Below are positions 27,116-35,785 of a DNA stretch of 64,000 nt, piece after piece (position 1 is the stretch's first letter; the number at the start of each line of letters is the position of its first letter). Under the pieces are notes generated by a model. That model was not told the origin of the DNA, made no database searches, and saw only the letters and a program-made list of their open reading frames with translations. Both the position numbers and the translations under genes were made by a program. Origin of the DNA: Promethearchaeia archaeon (GTDB lineage Archaea; Asgardarchaeota; Lokiarchaeia; Sigyniarchaeales; SOKP01). The stretch spans positions 1 through 64,000 of the forward strand of contig JAHQWG010000012.1 in assembly GCA_029856045.1 (NCBI GenBank), read 5' to 3'.

Positions 27116-27541
27116 ATGGAAAGTAAAATAATAAATCAAAATCCTAAAATTATAATGTTTGCTTGCGAAAAATGAGGCTATGCAGCTGCAGATTTAACCG
27201 GAACTTGTAGAAAACAATATTCATCTGATATCTATATAATAAGAGTGAAATGTACAGGACGTGTAAGTTTGGATATAATCATAGAATCACTTCTCAATGG
27301 GGCAGATGGAGTTGCAATAGTAGGTTGACATGAGCATGAGTGTGAGTTCGGAGATGGTAATATGAATACATATAAGCATATTAAATTTTTAAAAAAACTT
27401 TTCAAACATATCGGAATATCTGAAAATAGAGTTGAATATTATTTTGTATCTGCTGCAGAGGTGGAAAATTTTCTTAATGCTACTACTGATATAATAGATA
27501 AAATAACAAAATTGCCTCCTTTACCAAAAAAATCTGAATAG
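27116..27541 (+). CDS. vhuD: VhuD/MvhD-type [2Fe-2S] electron-transfer subunit with two in-frame UGA (selenocysteine)
   Basis: Reading through TGA at 27173-27175 and 27326-27328 gives 141 residues, the family length. The codons fall at residue 20 ('ACEKUGYAAAD') and 71 ('IVGUHEHECEF'), which are cluster-ligand Cys positions of MvhD; Cys17, Cys46 and Cys76 are the remaining ligands. MvhD passes electrons from hydrogenase or another donor to HdrA, and selenocysteine forms (VhuD) are known from methanogens. GAGGGG upstream supports ATG 27116; an in-frame ATG 18 nt earlier overlaps it. The SECIS lies 28 nt past the TAG stop. Partner hydrogenase subunits are not in the window. Confidence 0.92.
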
Positions 27542-27551
27542 AATGACCTTC

Positions 27552-27612
27552 ATAAAAAAATTTTAGTTATGAAGTGACTCTCCTTGCAAGGGATCTCGGA
27601 TTATTTTATATA
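27552..27612 (+). promoter_or_regulatory. SECIS element in the 3' UTR of vhuD, eukaryote-like core
   Basis: ATGA (27569-27572) faces GGAT (27598-27601) so that U-U, G-A, A-G and A-G oppositions form the non-Watson-Crick core of eukaryotic-type SECIS. Above it GUGA and UCUC pair with UCUC and GGGA (one bulged C, one U-U mismatch), closed by the loop CUUGCAA, which contains the AA typical of eukaryotic SECIS. Below, A/U-rich flanks pair loosely. Lokiarchaeal SECIS with such intermediate features are known. The apical helix is shorter than in eukaryotes. Drawn by hand, not computed. Confidence 0.7.
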
Positions 27613-27634
27613 TAAATATTTAATTTGAAGAAAA

Positions 27635-29089
27635 ATGAAAGTGCAAGAGAATATTAATAGGAATGTTTTAAATGATGCATTAAATGTTATGAAATCATAT
27701 AGATTTAGAAATCTAATTGATTCTAAGGAAGACATTTTAAATTCAAGAATATATTCAGAAGAGGAATATTACGATTTCATTTTTACATTGTACGATGAAG
27801 ACAAATTAAAATATTCTCTCTTTAATTTTTTAAAAAATAAAGAAATTGCTTTTATTAAAGATTTAAAAGAATTTGGTAAAGAATTTAATCATGATTTAAA
27901 AAAGATCTTGAGCTTATGTTATCTTTTAAAATATGAAAATTTAATTGAAATTAAAAAAAATGAAAATACTTCAGAATTAGAAATTAATATTAAAAATAAG
28001 GATTTTATTAAAGTTAAACCAATATATGAACCTGTCAAGGTTATATTTGATTCAAAAATATGTTCTGGTTGTGGAATTTGTCAAGGAATTTGTCCTGTTA
28101 ATTGTATAAAAATTGATAACGGCGTTGGTATTATTGATGATAAGAAATGTATTAGTTGCGGGTTATGTTATACAGTTTGTCCAAGGTCATACTTACCAAT
28201 AGACATTTTAAACATATATATCTCTAATTCAAATAAATTTAAAAATCAATCAGATATTGGAGAATATTTGGAAGCATATTCTGCAAAAACAAAAGTTGAT
28301 GAGATATCCAAAATTTGCCAAGATGGTGGAATTGTAAGTTCTATTTTATATTATTTATTTGATACCCAACAAATTGATGGTGCAATTGGGGCTGGTATGA
28401 GTGAAACAATTTGGAAGCCAACACCACTTTTAATTAAAAATAAAGATGATATTAAAAAAACCTCAGGTACAAAATATGCAAATAATCCTAATTTGCAATT
28501 ATTAAATCAGCATATAGATTGTGAAAACTTGGCTGTAGTTGGAACTCCATGCATGATGCAAGCATTACTAAAATCTCATATCTATAATTTTAAAACTCCT
28601 AACCTAGATAAGATAAAATATAGAATTGGAATTTTTTGTATGGAAAGCTTTCCATATGAAAGTATTTTAGAAATTGCAAAAAGATTATCTATAAAAATTA
28701 ATGATATAAAGAAAATGGACATAAACAAAGGAAAATTCTTTTTATATTCAAGAACTGGAGAGACTAAAAATATCCCAATTAAAGAAATAACTTCATTGGC
28801 TAGAGAAGATTGCGAATATTGTTATGATTTAACATCAGAGTCTGCTGATATTTCTATAGGCTCAATTGGGTCTCCAGCAGGGTGGTCGACTGTTTTAGTC
28901 AGAACAAAAGTTGGAAAGGAAATTTTTAAGGGATTAGTCGATAAAAATTATATCGAATGGAAAGATCTTCAAGATGTTCAGCCAGGTTTAAACTTATTAT
29001 TAAAAATTGCTAAGACGAAAAGAAAGAATTGTACTGAACACATTAATAAGGTAAAAATGGAGAAAGAGTATATTCCTCAATATTATTAA
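27635..29089 (+). CDS. FrhB-like F420-dependent oxidoreductase with N-terminal extension and two 4Fe-4S motifs
   Basis: This is a 484-residue protein. Residues 1-130 form a helical, possibly winged-helix, extension not usual in FrhB. Residues 143-186 hold two ferredoxin motifs ('CSGCGICQGICP', 'CISCGLCYTVCP'). The rest is the coenzyme F420 hydrogenase/dehydrogenase beta-subunit fold: 'QDGGIVSSILYY', 'GTPCMMQALL', 'IGIFCMESF' and 'REDCEYCYDLTSE'. FrhB proteins bind FAD and F420 and join them to Fe-S chains. It follows the SECIS by about 20 nt on the same strand, so HdrA, VhuD and this protein likely form an F420-linked bifurcating complex (inference). Confidence 0.82.
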   Translation: MKVQENINRNVLNDALNVMKSYRFRNLIDSKEDILNSRIYSEEEYYDFIFTLYDEDKLKYSLFNFLKNKEIAFIKDLKEFGKEFNHDLKKILSLCYLLKYENLIEIKKNENTSELEINIKNKDFIKVKPIYEPVKVIFDSKICSGCGICQGICPVNCIKIDNGVGIIDDKKCISCGLCYTVCPRSYLPIDILNIYISNSNKFKNQSDIGEYLEAYSAKTKVDEISKICQDGGIVSSILYYLFDTQQIDGAIGAGMSETIWKPTPLLIKNKDDIKKTSGTKYANNPNLQLLNQHIDCENLAVVGTPCMMQALLKSHIYNFKTPNLDKIKYRIGIFCMESFPYESILEIAKRLSIKINDIKKMDINKGKFFLYSRTGETKNIPIKEITSLAREDCEYCYDLTSESADISIGSIGSPAGWSTVLVRTKVGKEIFKGLVDKNYIEWKDLQDVQPGLNLLLKIAKTKRKNCTEHINKVKMEKEYIPQYY

Positions 29090-29157
29090 ACAAAATTATG
29101 ATAAGAATTATTAGAAATATTGAATTATCTTATAACTATTACAAGAATCTCTAATTA

Positions 29158-31953
29158 TTACTGAAGTAATATCTCTTTATCACGATATATCATTCCAAGG
29201 AAAGAGACTAAATCCATTACTTTTAGTTTTAAATCTCTATTTTCTTGTAGATAGCAATTAAAATGAGTTAAACATTTTGGACACGTTACTATCAAAAATT
29301 CGGCACCTGTATCAATAGCTTCATTAATTCTTTGACCTTGCAGTAGTTTTGAATAATTACTGCAAGAGATAAAGGCAGAAACTCCACAACAATTTGCATC
29401 TTGCCTGTTATTTATCATTTCTATTAATTCAATATTTGGTAAATTATTTAATATATCACGGGGGGCATCATAAACATTACTCAATCTGCCAAGTCTGCAG
29501 GGATCGTGGTAAGTTATTTTAATTTTATCCTGATTAGATAATTTCAAATCATCTAATAATCTTTCTTTTTGTATGTATTCGCTAATGTGATATACTTCAA
29601 AATCATATTCATTATCATCTTTAAAAAAGTCTTTATATACATACTTCCACATATAGTAACCTTCAGCACAGCTGCATATTATGGTTTTTACTCCTGCATC
29701 TTTATATAATTTTACGTTATATTTTGCTAGCTTTTCGAAAGTATCAAGATCTCCAGTCCAATAACAATCATGTCCACAACATCTCTCATCAGCTAAAACC
29801 ACTGGAGTGATATTATTTAGGTTTAGAATACCAATAGTCGTTTTGGGAATATTAAGATAATCAATATTGTTATGGTAGAGTGGAAATTGACATGTTCCAT
29901 AGTAATGTTTTGGTTTTTGGGAATTATTAGATGAATCATCATTTTTTTTATAGGGGATATCACAGTTAGAACAACTATTACAATTTAAGCATCGATTTGC
30001 TTCTTGAATTGCAATTTCTTCGGTAAATTCTAGTTCAATTTCATTAAAAGTGCTACATCTTTCTTCTATAGGGATAATAGGCAGATCATTTCTCTCTTCG
30101 AATATAACTTCCTTCTTTGGGATTGGTGATGTTTTAAATTGCTCTCTTTTAAATCTGTTTTCTCCTATATCAATCCCTCTTAGATATCGATCAATAGAAA
30201 TTGCTGCTTCATATCCATTAGCTATTGCTCTAATTGCTATTCCTTGACCCTCTGTAACATCTCCTCCAGCAAAAACACCAAGGATATTTGTTTCTAAAGT
30301 AGAGTCATCGAATTGAATTTTTCCTCTTTTATTAATTATCAACTCATTTTGAGCTGCCTTTAGGAGAGAATAATCAGCTTCTTGACCTATTGCTAATATT
30401 AACACATCAAGTTGTATTTTAAATTCAGAGCCTTCGATTTGAATAGGTTTTCTCCTTCCTGAGGAATCTGGTTCGCCAAGTTTCATTCGGATACATTCTA
30501 CTTTGGAAACATTTCCTTTTTTATCTCCAATTATTCTTACGGGATTAGTTAAGAATTGAAAATCTATATTTTCTTCTTTTGCCATTTCAATTTCCTCTTC
30601 TGCTGCAGGCATTTCTTTTTCCGAACGTCTATAAATAACAATTACTTTTTTTGCACCTAACCTTACGGCCGTTCTTGCTGAGTCCATAGCAACATTTCCA
30701 CCACCCGTTACTCCAATAATTTTATCTTTAATTATGATAGGAGATTTTTTAGATTCTTGATCTGTAGGTCTGAGATATTTGAGAAATTCTATTCCTCCTA
30801 TAACATTATTCAATTCTTCACCTTCGAGTCTCATACTTCGGCTACTCTGGAGTCCTATTGATATAAAAATCGCTTTATAACCCATATTTGTTAACTTCTT
30901 GAATGTCAAATCTGGTCCTATTGGAGTATTTGTTTTTATCTCAACGCCACTTTTTTCTATGAATTCAATTTCATAATCCAAAATATCATCAGGTAATCTA
31001 TATTCTGGGATTCCAACTCTCAACATACCTCCTTTAAAGGGGCTGGCTTCAAATATTGTTGGTTTGTATCCTTTCTTTGCGAGGAAATATGCTGCTGTTA
31101 AGCCAGCGGGTCCCGAACCAATAATAGCAACTTGTTCGTTTGTTTGTTCAAATGGTTGTAATTGACTTAAGGGTTGGTTTTTTATTTCCCAATCAGCAAC
31201 AAATCTTTTTAATGCCCTGATGGCAATTGGCTTATCTATAGTATTGCGATTACAACTTAATTCACATGGATGTGTACAAATTCGTCCACATACACCTGGA
31301 AGGGGATTTCTTTCCCGTATTAAATTGAGAGATTCTTGAAATTTTCCTTCTTTAATTAATGTAATATAACCTTGAACATCAATATTTGCAGGACAAGCTT
31401 GTGTGCACGGTGATATTCCATTCATAAATGGCAAGCAACCTATAAAATATGCTATTTCTCCTTTTCTAGCAATCTTTAAATCTGTATTGTCTAAAAAGCC
31501 AATTTTATTTACTAATTCTATTTGATCATTAGCCATTAAATACGGTAAATTTGAATATAATCGACCATGAGTTGTACATTGAAGCTTTTCCTCTTGAAAT
31601 GAGTCATTTTCTGTAGCAATATTTCGAAGTTTCAAAATAATATCGAGAAAATTAACACCAACGTTATCTTTAGACATTGGACAGTATTCTGAACAAAGTC
31701 CACAAGTTAAACAACTCCAAATATTTGAATTATTAATTGCCACTTCAACTGAGTAAGTAGAAAAATCTCTAACTAATTGCCTTGGATAAAACAATCCAAA
31801 TGGAGAGAGGGGGCATATATTAATACAACGATTACAATCATAACAATAGTAAGAGGATTTTAACAACTCAGACATTTTTTCAATACCTTTATGTTCAATA
31901 TTTAAACTCGTTCCTATTGAAGTTTTACTTTTAGTTTTCATTTTAAAAATCAT
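29158..31953 (-). CDS. HdrC-HdrB-like protein with a GltD/NfnB flavoprotein nested inside the first CCG domain
   Basis: This is a 931-residue fusion. Residues 37-47 and 81-91 are two 4Fe-4S motifs (HdrC/GlpC type). 'AYFIGC' (168-173) opens a CCG domain, but it is broken by a complete NADPH-dependent GltD-like module (about 181-665: Cys183/187/222/226/230/234, FAD motif near 277, NAD(P) motif 'GVTGGGN' at 414, 'GGDVTEGQG', final 'CLNCNSCSNC'). The CCG domain resumes at about 688 with 'DERCCGHDC' and a second CCG domain carries 'DPCRLG' and 'NCCGVS'. It may couple NAD(P)H to a heterodisulfide-type or ferredoxin reaction. It is convergent with the FrhB-like gene. Confidence 0.85.
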   Translation of the reverse strand: MIFKMKTKSKTSIGTSLNIEHKGIEKMSELLKSSYYCYDCNRCINICPLSPFGLFYPRQLVRDFSTYSVEVAINNSNIWSCLTCGLCSEYCPMSKDNVGVNFLDIILKLRNIATENDSFQEEKLQCTTHGRLYSNLPYLMANDQIELVNKIGFLDNTDLKIARKGEIAYFIGCLPFMNGISPCTQACPANIDVQGYITLIKEGKFQESLNLIRERNPLPGVCGRICTHPCELSCNRNTIDKPIAIRALKRFVADWEIKNQPLSQLQPFEQTNEQVAIIGSGPAGLTAAYFLAKKGYKPTIFEASPFKGGMLRVGIPEYRLPDDILDYEIEFIEKSGVEIKTNTPIGPDLTFKKLTNMGYKAIFISIGLQSSRSMRLEGEELNNVIGGIEFLKYLRPTDQESKKSPIIIKDKIIGVTGGGNVAMDSARTAVRLGAKKVIVIYRRSEKEMPAAEEEIEMAKEENIDFQFLTNPVRIIGDKKGNVSKVECIRMKLGEPDSSGRRKPIQIEGSEFKIQLDVLILAIGQEADYSLLKAAQNELIINKRGKIQFDDSTLETNILGVFAGGDVTEGQGIAIRAIANGYEAAISIDRYLRGIDIGENRFKREQFKTSPIPKKEVIFEERNDLPIIPIEERCSTFNEIELEFTEEIAIQEANRCLNCNSCSNCDIPYKKNDDSSNNSQKPKHYYGTCQFPLYHNNIDYLNIPKTTIGILNLNNITPVVLADERCCGHDCYWTGDLDTFEKLAKYNVKLYKDAGVKTIICSCAEGYYMWKYVYKDFFKDDNEYDFEVYHISEYIQKERLLDDLKLSNQDKIKITYHDPCRLGRLSNVYDAPRDILNNLPNIELIEMINNRQDANCCGVSAFISCSNYSKLLQGQRINEAIDTGAEFLIVTCPKCLTHFNCYLQENRDLKLKVMDLVSFLGMIYRDKEILLQ

Positions 31954-32213
31954 CTTTTATTTAAAATTTATTCAATTTTTCAACAAAAGTTATCATTCCT
32001 AAATAATTTAATAAAGTATTGGTTATTAGATGGCTGAATCATTAATACTTTAAAGTTTATTTACCTTGTATAGGAATATGCAATATTTTATAATTATTTT
32101 TAATTTGTAGAAATTAATGTTTTTTATTCAGCGCTAAAAACGGTTTAATATTTAAGGTATTTTTTATTAATCATAAAATTAATAATTATCTCCTTATTAT
32201 ATTTAATAATACT

Positions 32214-32705
32214 ATGGCACAAGAAACTATAATAAAGCAAAATACTTTCAAAGAGATTATTAGAATACTACGTACTAATATAGATGGTACATTGCTGGTC
32301 CAACATGGGTTAGCGAGAATTAAAGGTGTTGGACAAAGACTTTCTCAAGCAATCTTAAGAATTGCAAATATTGATCCAACAATAAGAATAGGATTGATTT
32401 CTGAAAAAGATATTAAAAGAATCGAAGAAATAATTGAGGATCCCATAAAAAATGGGATTCCAAATTGGATGGTTAATAGACAGAAAGATTTAAGAACTGG
32501 TGAGTACCTACATATAACCGGTCCTCGTTTAGAATTAACTGTTAAAAGAGATATTGAAAGAATGCGAAGACTTAGATCTTGGAAAGGCTATAGGCATGGG
32601 TTCGGTCTGAAGGTTAGAGGACAAAAAACTCGCTCAACTGGTCGTAAAGGATTAGTTGTGGGTGTAATCAGGAAGAAGATTCTAAGACAAATGGAAAAGA
32701 AATAA
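32214..32705 (+). CDS. rps13: Small-subunit ribosomal protein uS13
   Basis: This is a 163-residue uS13: 'LARIKGVGQRLSQAIL' is the N-terminal helix-two-turn-helix, 'GEYLHITGPRLELTVKRDIERM' the central helices, and 'GFGLKVRGQKTRSTGRKG' the conserved C-terminal tRNA-contacting tail. It sits in the small-subunit head and contacts P-site tRNA and uL5. uS4 follows 20 bp downstream, the conserved archaeal S13-S4 pair. Confidence 0.95.
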   Translation: MAQETIIKQNTFKEIIRILRTNIDGTLLVQHGLARIKGVGQRLSQAILRIANIDPTIRIGLISEKDIKRIEEIIEDPIKNGIPNWMVNRQKDLRTGEYLHITGPRLELTVKRDIERMRRLRSWKGYRHGFGLKVRGQKTRSTGRKGLVVGVIRKKILRQMEKK

Positions 32706-32725
32706 TAATACTAAAGTGAAGATGA

Positions 32726-33238
32726 ATGGGAGATCCAAGAAGATTAAAGAAGAAATATAAAAAACCAAGTCACCCCTTCCAGAAACAGAGAATTGAAGAA
32801 GAATTAAGATATTTGGGAGAATATGGACTCCGAAATAAAAGAGAATTTTGGAAACATCGAACACAATTAGGGAATTATAGAAGAACTGCCAGAAAAATAA
32901 GAACTTTACCACCAGAAAGACAAAAAAAAGAATTAAGGGTTTTAATGGATAAACTGATTCGTTTAGGGATTATCGAGAAAAATGCTGAATTTGAAGATGT
33001 ATTATTTGTAACTGTTGATGATATTTTAAACAGAAGACTTCAAACTTTAGTATTTAAAAAGGGTTTTGCTAATTCTATTTATCAAAGTAGGCAGTTTATT
33101 ATACATCGGCATATTGAAGTCAATGGCAAAAGAATTGATTCACCTTCATATCTTGTTAAAAAAGATGAAGAAGATACACTCAAATTTGTAAGTTCTAGTC
33201 CATTTTATGGAAGAGAAGAACAACCTGTAAGTGATTAG
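32726..33238 (+). CDS. rps4: Small-subunit ribosomal protein uS4
   Basis: This is a 170-residue archaeal/eukaryotic-type uS4. It starts 'GDPRRLKKKYKKPSHPFQ', as in archaeal S4/eukaryotic S9, has 'YGLRNKREFWKH', and an S4 RNA-binding domain ('RRLQTLVFKKG ... RQFIIHRHIEVNGKRI', about 104-150). It is a primary 16S rRNA binder. The start ATG at 32726 is preceded by a weak AAGTGAAGA signal. In most archaea uS11 and RpoD follow, but here a cold-shock gene does. Confidence 0.95.
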   Translation: MGDPRRLKKKYKKPSHPFQKQRIEEELRYLGEYGLRNKREFWKHRTQLGNYRRTARKIRTLPPERQKKELRVLMDKLIRLGIIEKNAEFEDVLFVTVDDILNRRLQTLVFKKGFANSIYQSRQFIIHRHIEVNGKRIDSPSYLVKKDEEDTLKFVSSSPFYGREEQPVSD

Positions 33239-33432
33239 TAAAAATTTTATAATACTTCTAATTTTAAACATTGTACCTATATTTAAATAAATTTAAACTA
33301 CCAAAAAAAAAATAGATTGATTATTAATCTAATTAATCAAAATAACAAAAAATTTAATATTACCATGTTCTTCAAATAATTAATTGTTTTAATTTAGAAC
33401 AATGTTAGTATATTTAATACTTGGTTTTAAGA

Positions 33433-33699
33433 ATGGTAAACGGAACTGTAAAATGGTTTAATAGTCGAAAAGGCTATGGTTTTATTACTTTTGAAGATGA
33501 TGGCGAGGAAAAAGATGTATTTGTACATTATTCCGCGATTTCAGCCGAAGATGATAGATTTAAAACATTAAATGAAGGAGATAAAGTAGAGTTCACTATT
33601 GAAGAGGGACAAAAGGGTCCACAAGCCAGTGATGTAGTTATAACTGAAAAAGCACCTGTGCAACATAGATCGAGAGGAGGATATTCTCGTTCTTTTTAA
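33433..33699 (+). CDS. Cold-shock domain protein
   Basis: This 88-residue protein has a full cold-shock domain: '[20 protein letters not shown]' contains RNP1 ('KGYGFI'), followed by RNP2 'DVFVHYSAI' and '[17 protein letters not shown]'. An Arg/Ser/Gly tail follows. It binds single-stranded RNA or DNA and probably melts RNA structure. Such proteins are common in bacteria and patchy in archaea, so old horizontal transfer is possible. The ATG at 33433 is chosen over an in-frame TTG at 33421. Confidence 0.92.
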   Translation: MVNGTVKWFNSRKGYGFITFEDDGEEKDVFVHYSAISAEDDRFKTLNEGDKVEFTIEEGQKGPQASDVVITEKAPVQHRSRGGYSRSF

Positions 33700-33909
33700 A
33701 TAAGAAAGTAATAAAAAGAAAATTAAAAAAAAAATATTAAGTAGAAATTGGGAATTTAATTATTTCTCTAATCTTCTTCTTATTTTTTTATTTTTTCTAT
33801 GTAAAAATGCAAATTATTTTAAATTAAATTAGGATATTAAAAATTATTTAATTTTCAAAAAATTTTCCCTAAATTAATGTAATAAGAAGAAAAAACGATA
33901 TTTTAATTT

Positions 33910-35169
33910 CTATTCCTTTGTAAATAATTCTGCCAAATGAATTACGACTTCAGCAGCTTTTTGTAAAGATAAAGTCGGAATATATTCTTTTTTAGAATGA
34001 AATAATAGGCCCCCAGTAAAGATATTGGGAGTTGGAATACCCATAGCACTTAAATGAGAGCCATCAGTCCCACCTCTAATTAGATGAATATTTACTTCTA
34101 TTCCTGCTAACTCTATTGCCTTCTCAGCTAAATCTATTATTTTATGTTCTTTTTTTAAATAATCATACATATTCTCGTATTGATGTTGAAAGTCTAATCC
34201 AATTTTCAAGCTTGGATAACGAATTTGATATGCATTTTTCAAACTTGTGATATAATCCATCCGCCTTTTGTTGTTCTTTAATTCAAAATCTCTTATAATC
34301 AAAGTTGCGGTTGCTTCTTCTTCTCTTCCTTGTAGATTTGATAAATGATAAAATCCTTCCCTCTCCTCAGTATGTTCGGGGGATTCTGATTCAGGTATTT
34401 CGCTTAAGAATCGGCAAGCTATATGAATTGCGTTAAACATTAAATTTTTAGCATATCCTGGATGAACACTCAATCCTTTAAATTTTATTAAAGCTTTCCA
34501 TGCATCAAAGCATTCACTTTCTAATTCTCCCATCTCAGAACCATCTAATGTATAGCAGATTTTCGGTAATTTTTCAATATTTACTTTTTTTGTTCCTCTT
34601 CCAATTTCCTCATCTGGAAAAAAACAAACTACAATAGGTCCATGTTTTAATTCAGGAAATTTTTTCCAAGCAGCGCATGCTGTCATGATTTCAGCAATAC
34701 CAGCTTTATCATCAGCACCTAATAATGTATCTCCTTGGGATGTAATTATATCAAGTCCAATGTATTTTTCTAATTGCAGAGAATCATTGATGTTTAATTC
34801 CAAATCATTGTCTTGAGAAAATTTTATTGCTGTTCCATTGTAATTTTTATGAATTACAGGTTTTACATCTTTACCACTTACAGCAGGAGAAGTATCTAAA
34901 TGGGCAATAAAACCAACTTTTTTTACATTTTCAAATCCTTGGCTTGGAGGTAAGTTTGCATAAATATATCCAAACTCATCTTGAATAATATTTTCGTAAT
35001 TAAGACTTTTCAATTCTTCTACTAATAATTTACCAAATTCTATTTGCCCTTGAGTAGATGGTATATTTTCTGTATTCTCATCTGATGTAGTCCAATTTTT
35101 TACGTATCTTAGAAATCGCTCCACCGCATTATCTAATAAAAAATTTTGGATTTCTTTAGAAAGAATCAT
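33910..35169 (-). CDS. pepT: Peptidase T (tripeptidase, M20B family)
   Basis: This is a 419-residue M20 aminopeptidase. Zinc ligands and catalytic residues are visible: 'GFIAHLDTSPAVSG' (His, Asp), 'LLGADDKAGIAEI' (bridging Asp), 'PDEEIGRGT' (Glu pair), 'SVHPGYAKN' in the lid domain, and 'RGGTDGSHLSAMG' (Asp) with 'NIFTGG' at the end. PepT releases the N-terminal residue from tripeptides in the cytoplasm, suiting a peptide-fermenting life style. Length and order are normal for the family. Confidence 0.93.
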   Translation of the reverse strand: MILSKEIQNFLLDNAVERFLRYVKNWTTSDENTENIPSTQGQIEFGKLLVEELKSLNYENIIQDEFGYIYANLPPSQGFENVKKVGFIAHLDTSPAVSGKDVKPVIHKNYNGTAIKFSQDNDLELNINDSLQLEKYIGLDIITSQGDTLLGADDKAGIAEIMTACAAWKKFPELKHGPIVVCFFPDEEIGRGTKKVNIEKLPKICYTLDGSEMGELESECFDAWKALIKFKGLSVHPGYAKNLMFNAIHIACRFLSEIPESESPEHTEEREGFYHLSNLQGREEEATATLIIRDFELKNNKRRMDYITSLKNAYQIRYPSLKIGLDFQHQYENMYDYLKKEHKIIDLAEKAIELAGIEVNIHLIRGGTDGSHLSAMGIPTPNIFTGGLLFHSKKEYIPTLSLQKAAEVVIHLAELFTKE

Positions 35170-35294
35170 AATAACAATAACCCACTTTAATTTTTAAATT
35201 GGTATTTAATATAATAAATTTGAAAAATATGATATTTCCTCATTTAACGAATAAAATTAGAACTTAATTTTTAATTAAAGCGTAGAGAGAATGG

Positions 35295-35696
35295 CTATAC
35301 ACGCCTACCTCTATGCCCTCCTTTTCTTCTACTTCCATCATGGGACTTTGGTGTGACTTCTTCTATTCTGCCTATTCTTAAACCAGACCGTGCCAATGCA
35401 CGAATAGCAGCTTGAGCCCCGGGTCCAGGTGTTTGAGCTTTATGTCCTCCAGGACCACGAACTTTAATATGAACTCCATAAATACCTTTATCCTTTAACC
35501 CTTGGGAAACTCTAAAACCCGATTGCATAGCACTGTAAGGAGAACTCTCCTCCCTTGAAGTTCTAACTACCATCCCTCCTGAACATTTTGCAAATGTCTC
35601 AGCACCTGATAAATCGGTAACTGTAATAATAGTATTGTTATAGGAACTTAATATGTGAGCGATAGCCCATTTTTCTTCTTTCGACTTTTTACTCAT
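35295..35696 (-). CDS. rps11: Small-subunit ribosomal protein uS11
   Basis: This is a 133-residue uS11: '[25 protein letters not shown]', '[19 protein letters not shown]', '[31 protein letters not shown]' style blocks and the basic C-terminus '[14 protein letters not shown]' are all conserved. It binds the 16S platform. An AAGGAT Shine-Dalgarno lies about 9 nt before the ATG. It is on the opposite strand to uS13-uS4, so the usual S13-S4-S11 operon is split by inversion, with CSP and PepT between. Confidence 0.95.
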   Translation of the reverse strand: MSKKSKEEKWAIAHILSSYNNTIITVTDLSGAETFAKCSGGMVVRTSREESSPYSAMQSGFRVSQGLKDKGIYGVHIKVRGPGGHKAQTPGPGAQAAIRALARSGLRIGRIEEVTPKSHDGSRRKGGHRGRRV

Positions 35697-35785
35697 TTAG
35701 AATATCCTTTTTAAATTAATAATAATAGAAATAAAAAAGCAATTTTTTTTAATTTTACGATTTTTAGGATAAAGAATGTTGCAAT

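Noticed and set aside
25104-27541. Reading hdrA and vhuD as pseudogenes broken by stop codons
   Set aside because: All five interruptions are TGA, they lie at Cys positions of the families, the surrounding sequence is fully conserved-looking, total lengths are normal, and a SECIS-like hairpin follows.
25104-27541. Genetic code change with UGA read as Trp
   Set aside because: TGA ends other genes in the window (for example eS25), Trp is encoded by TGG, and the residues expected at the TGA sites are Cys, not Trp.
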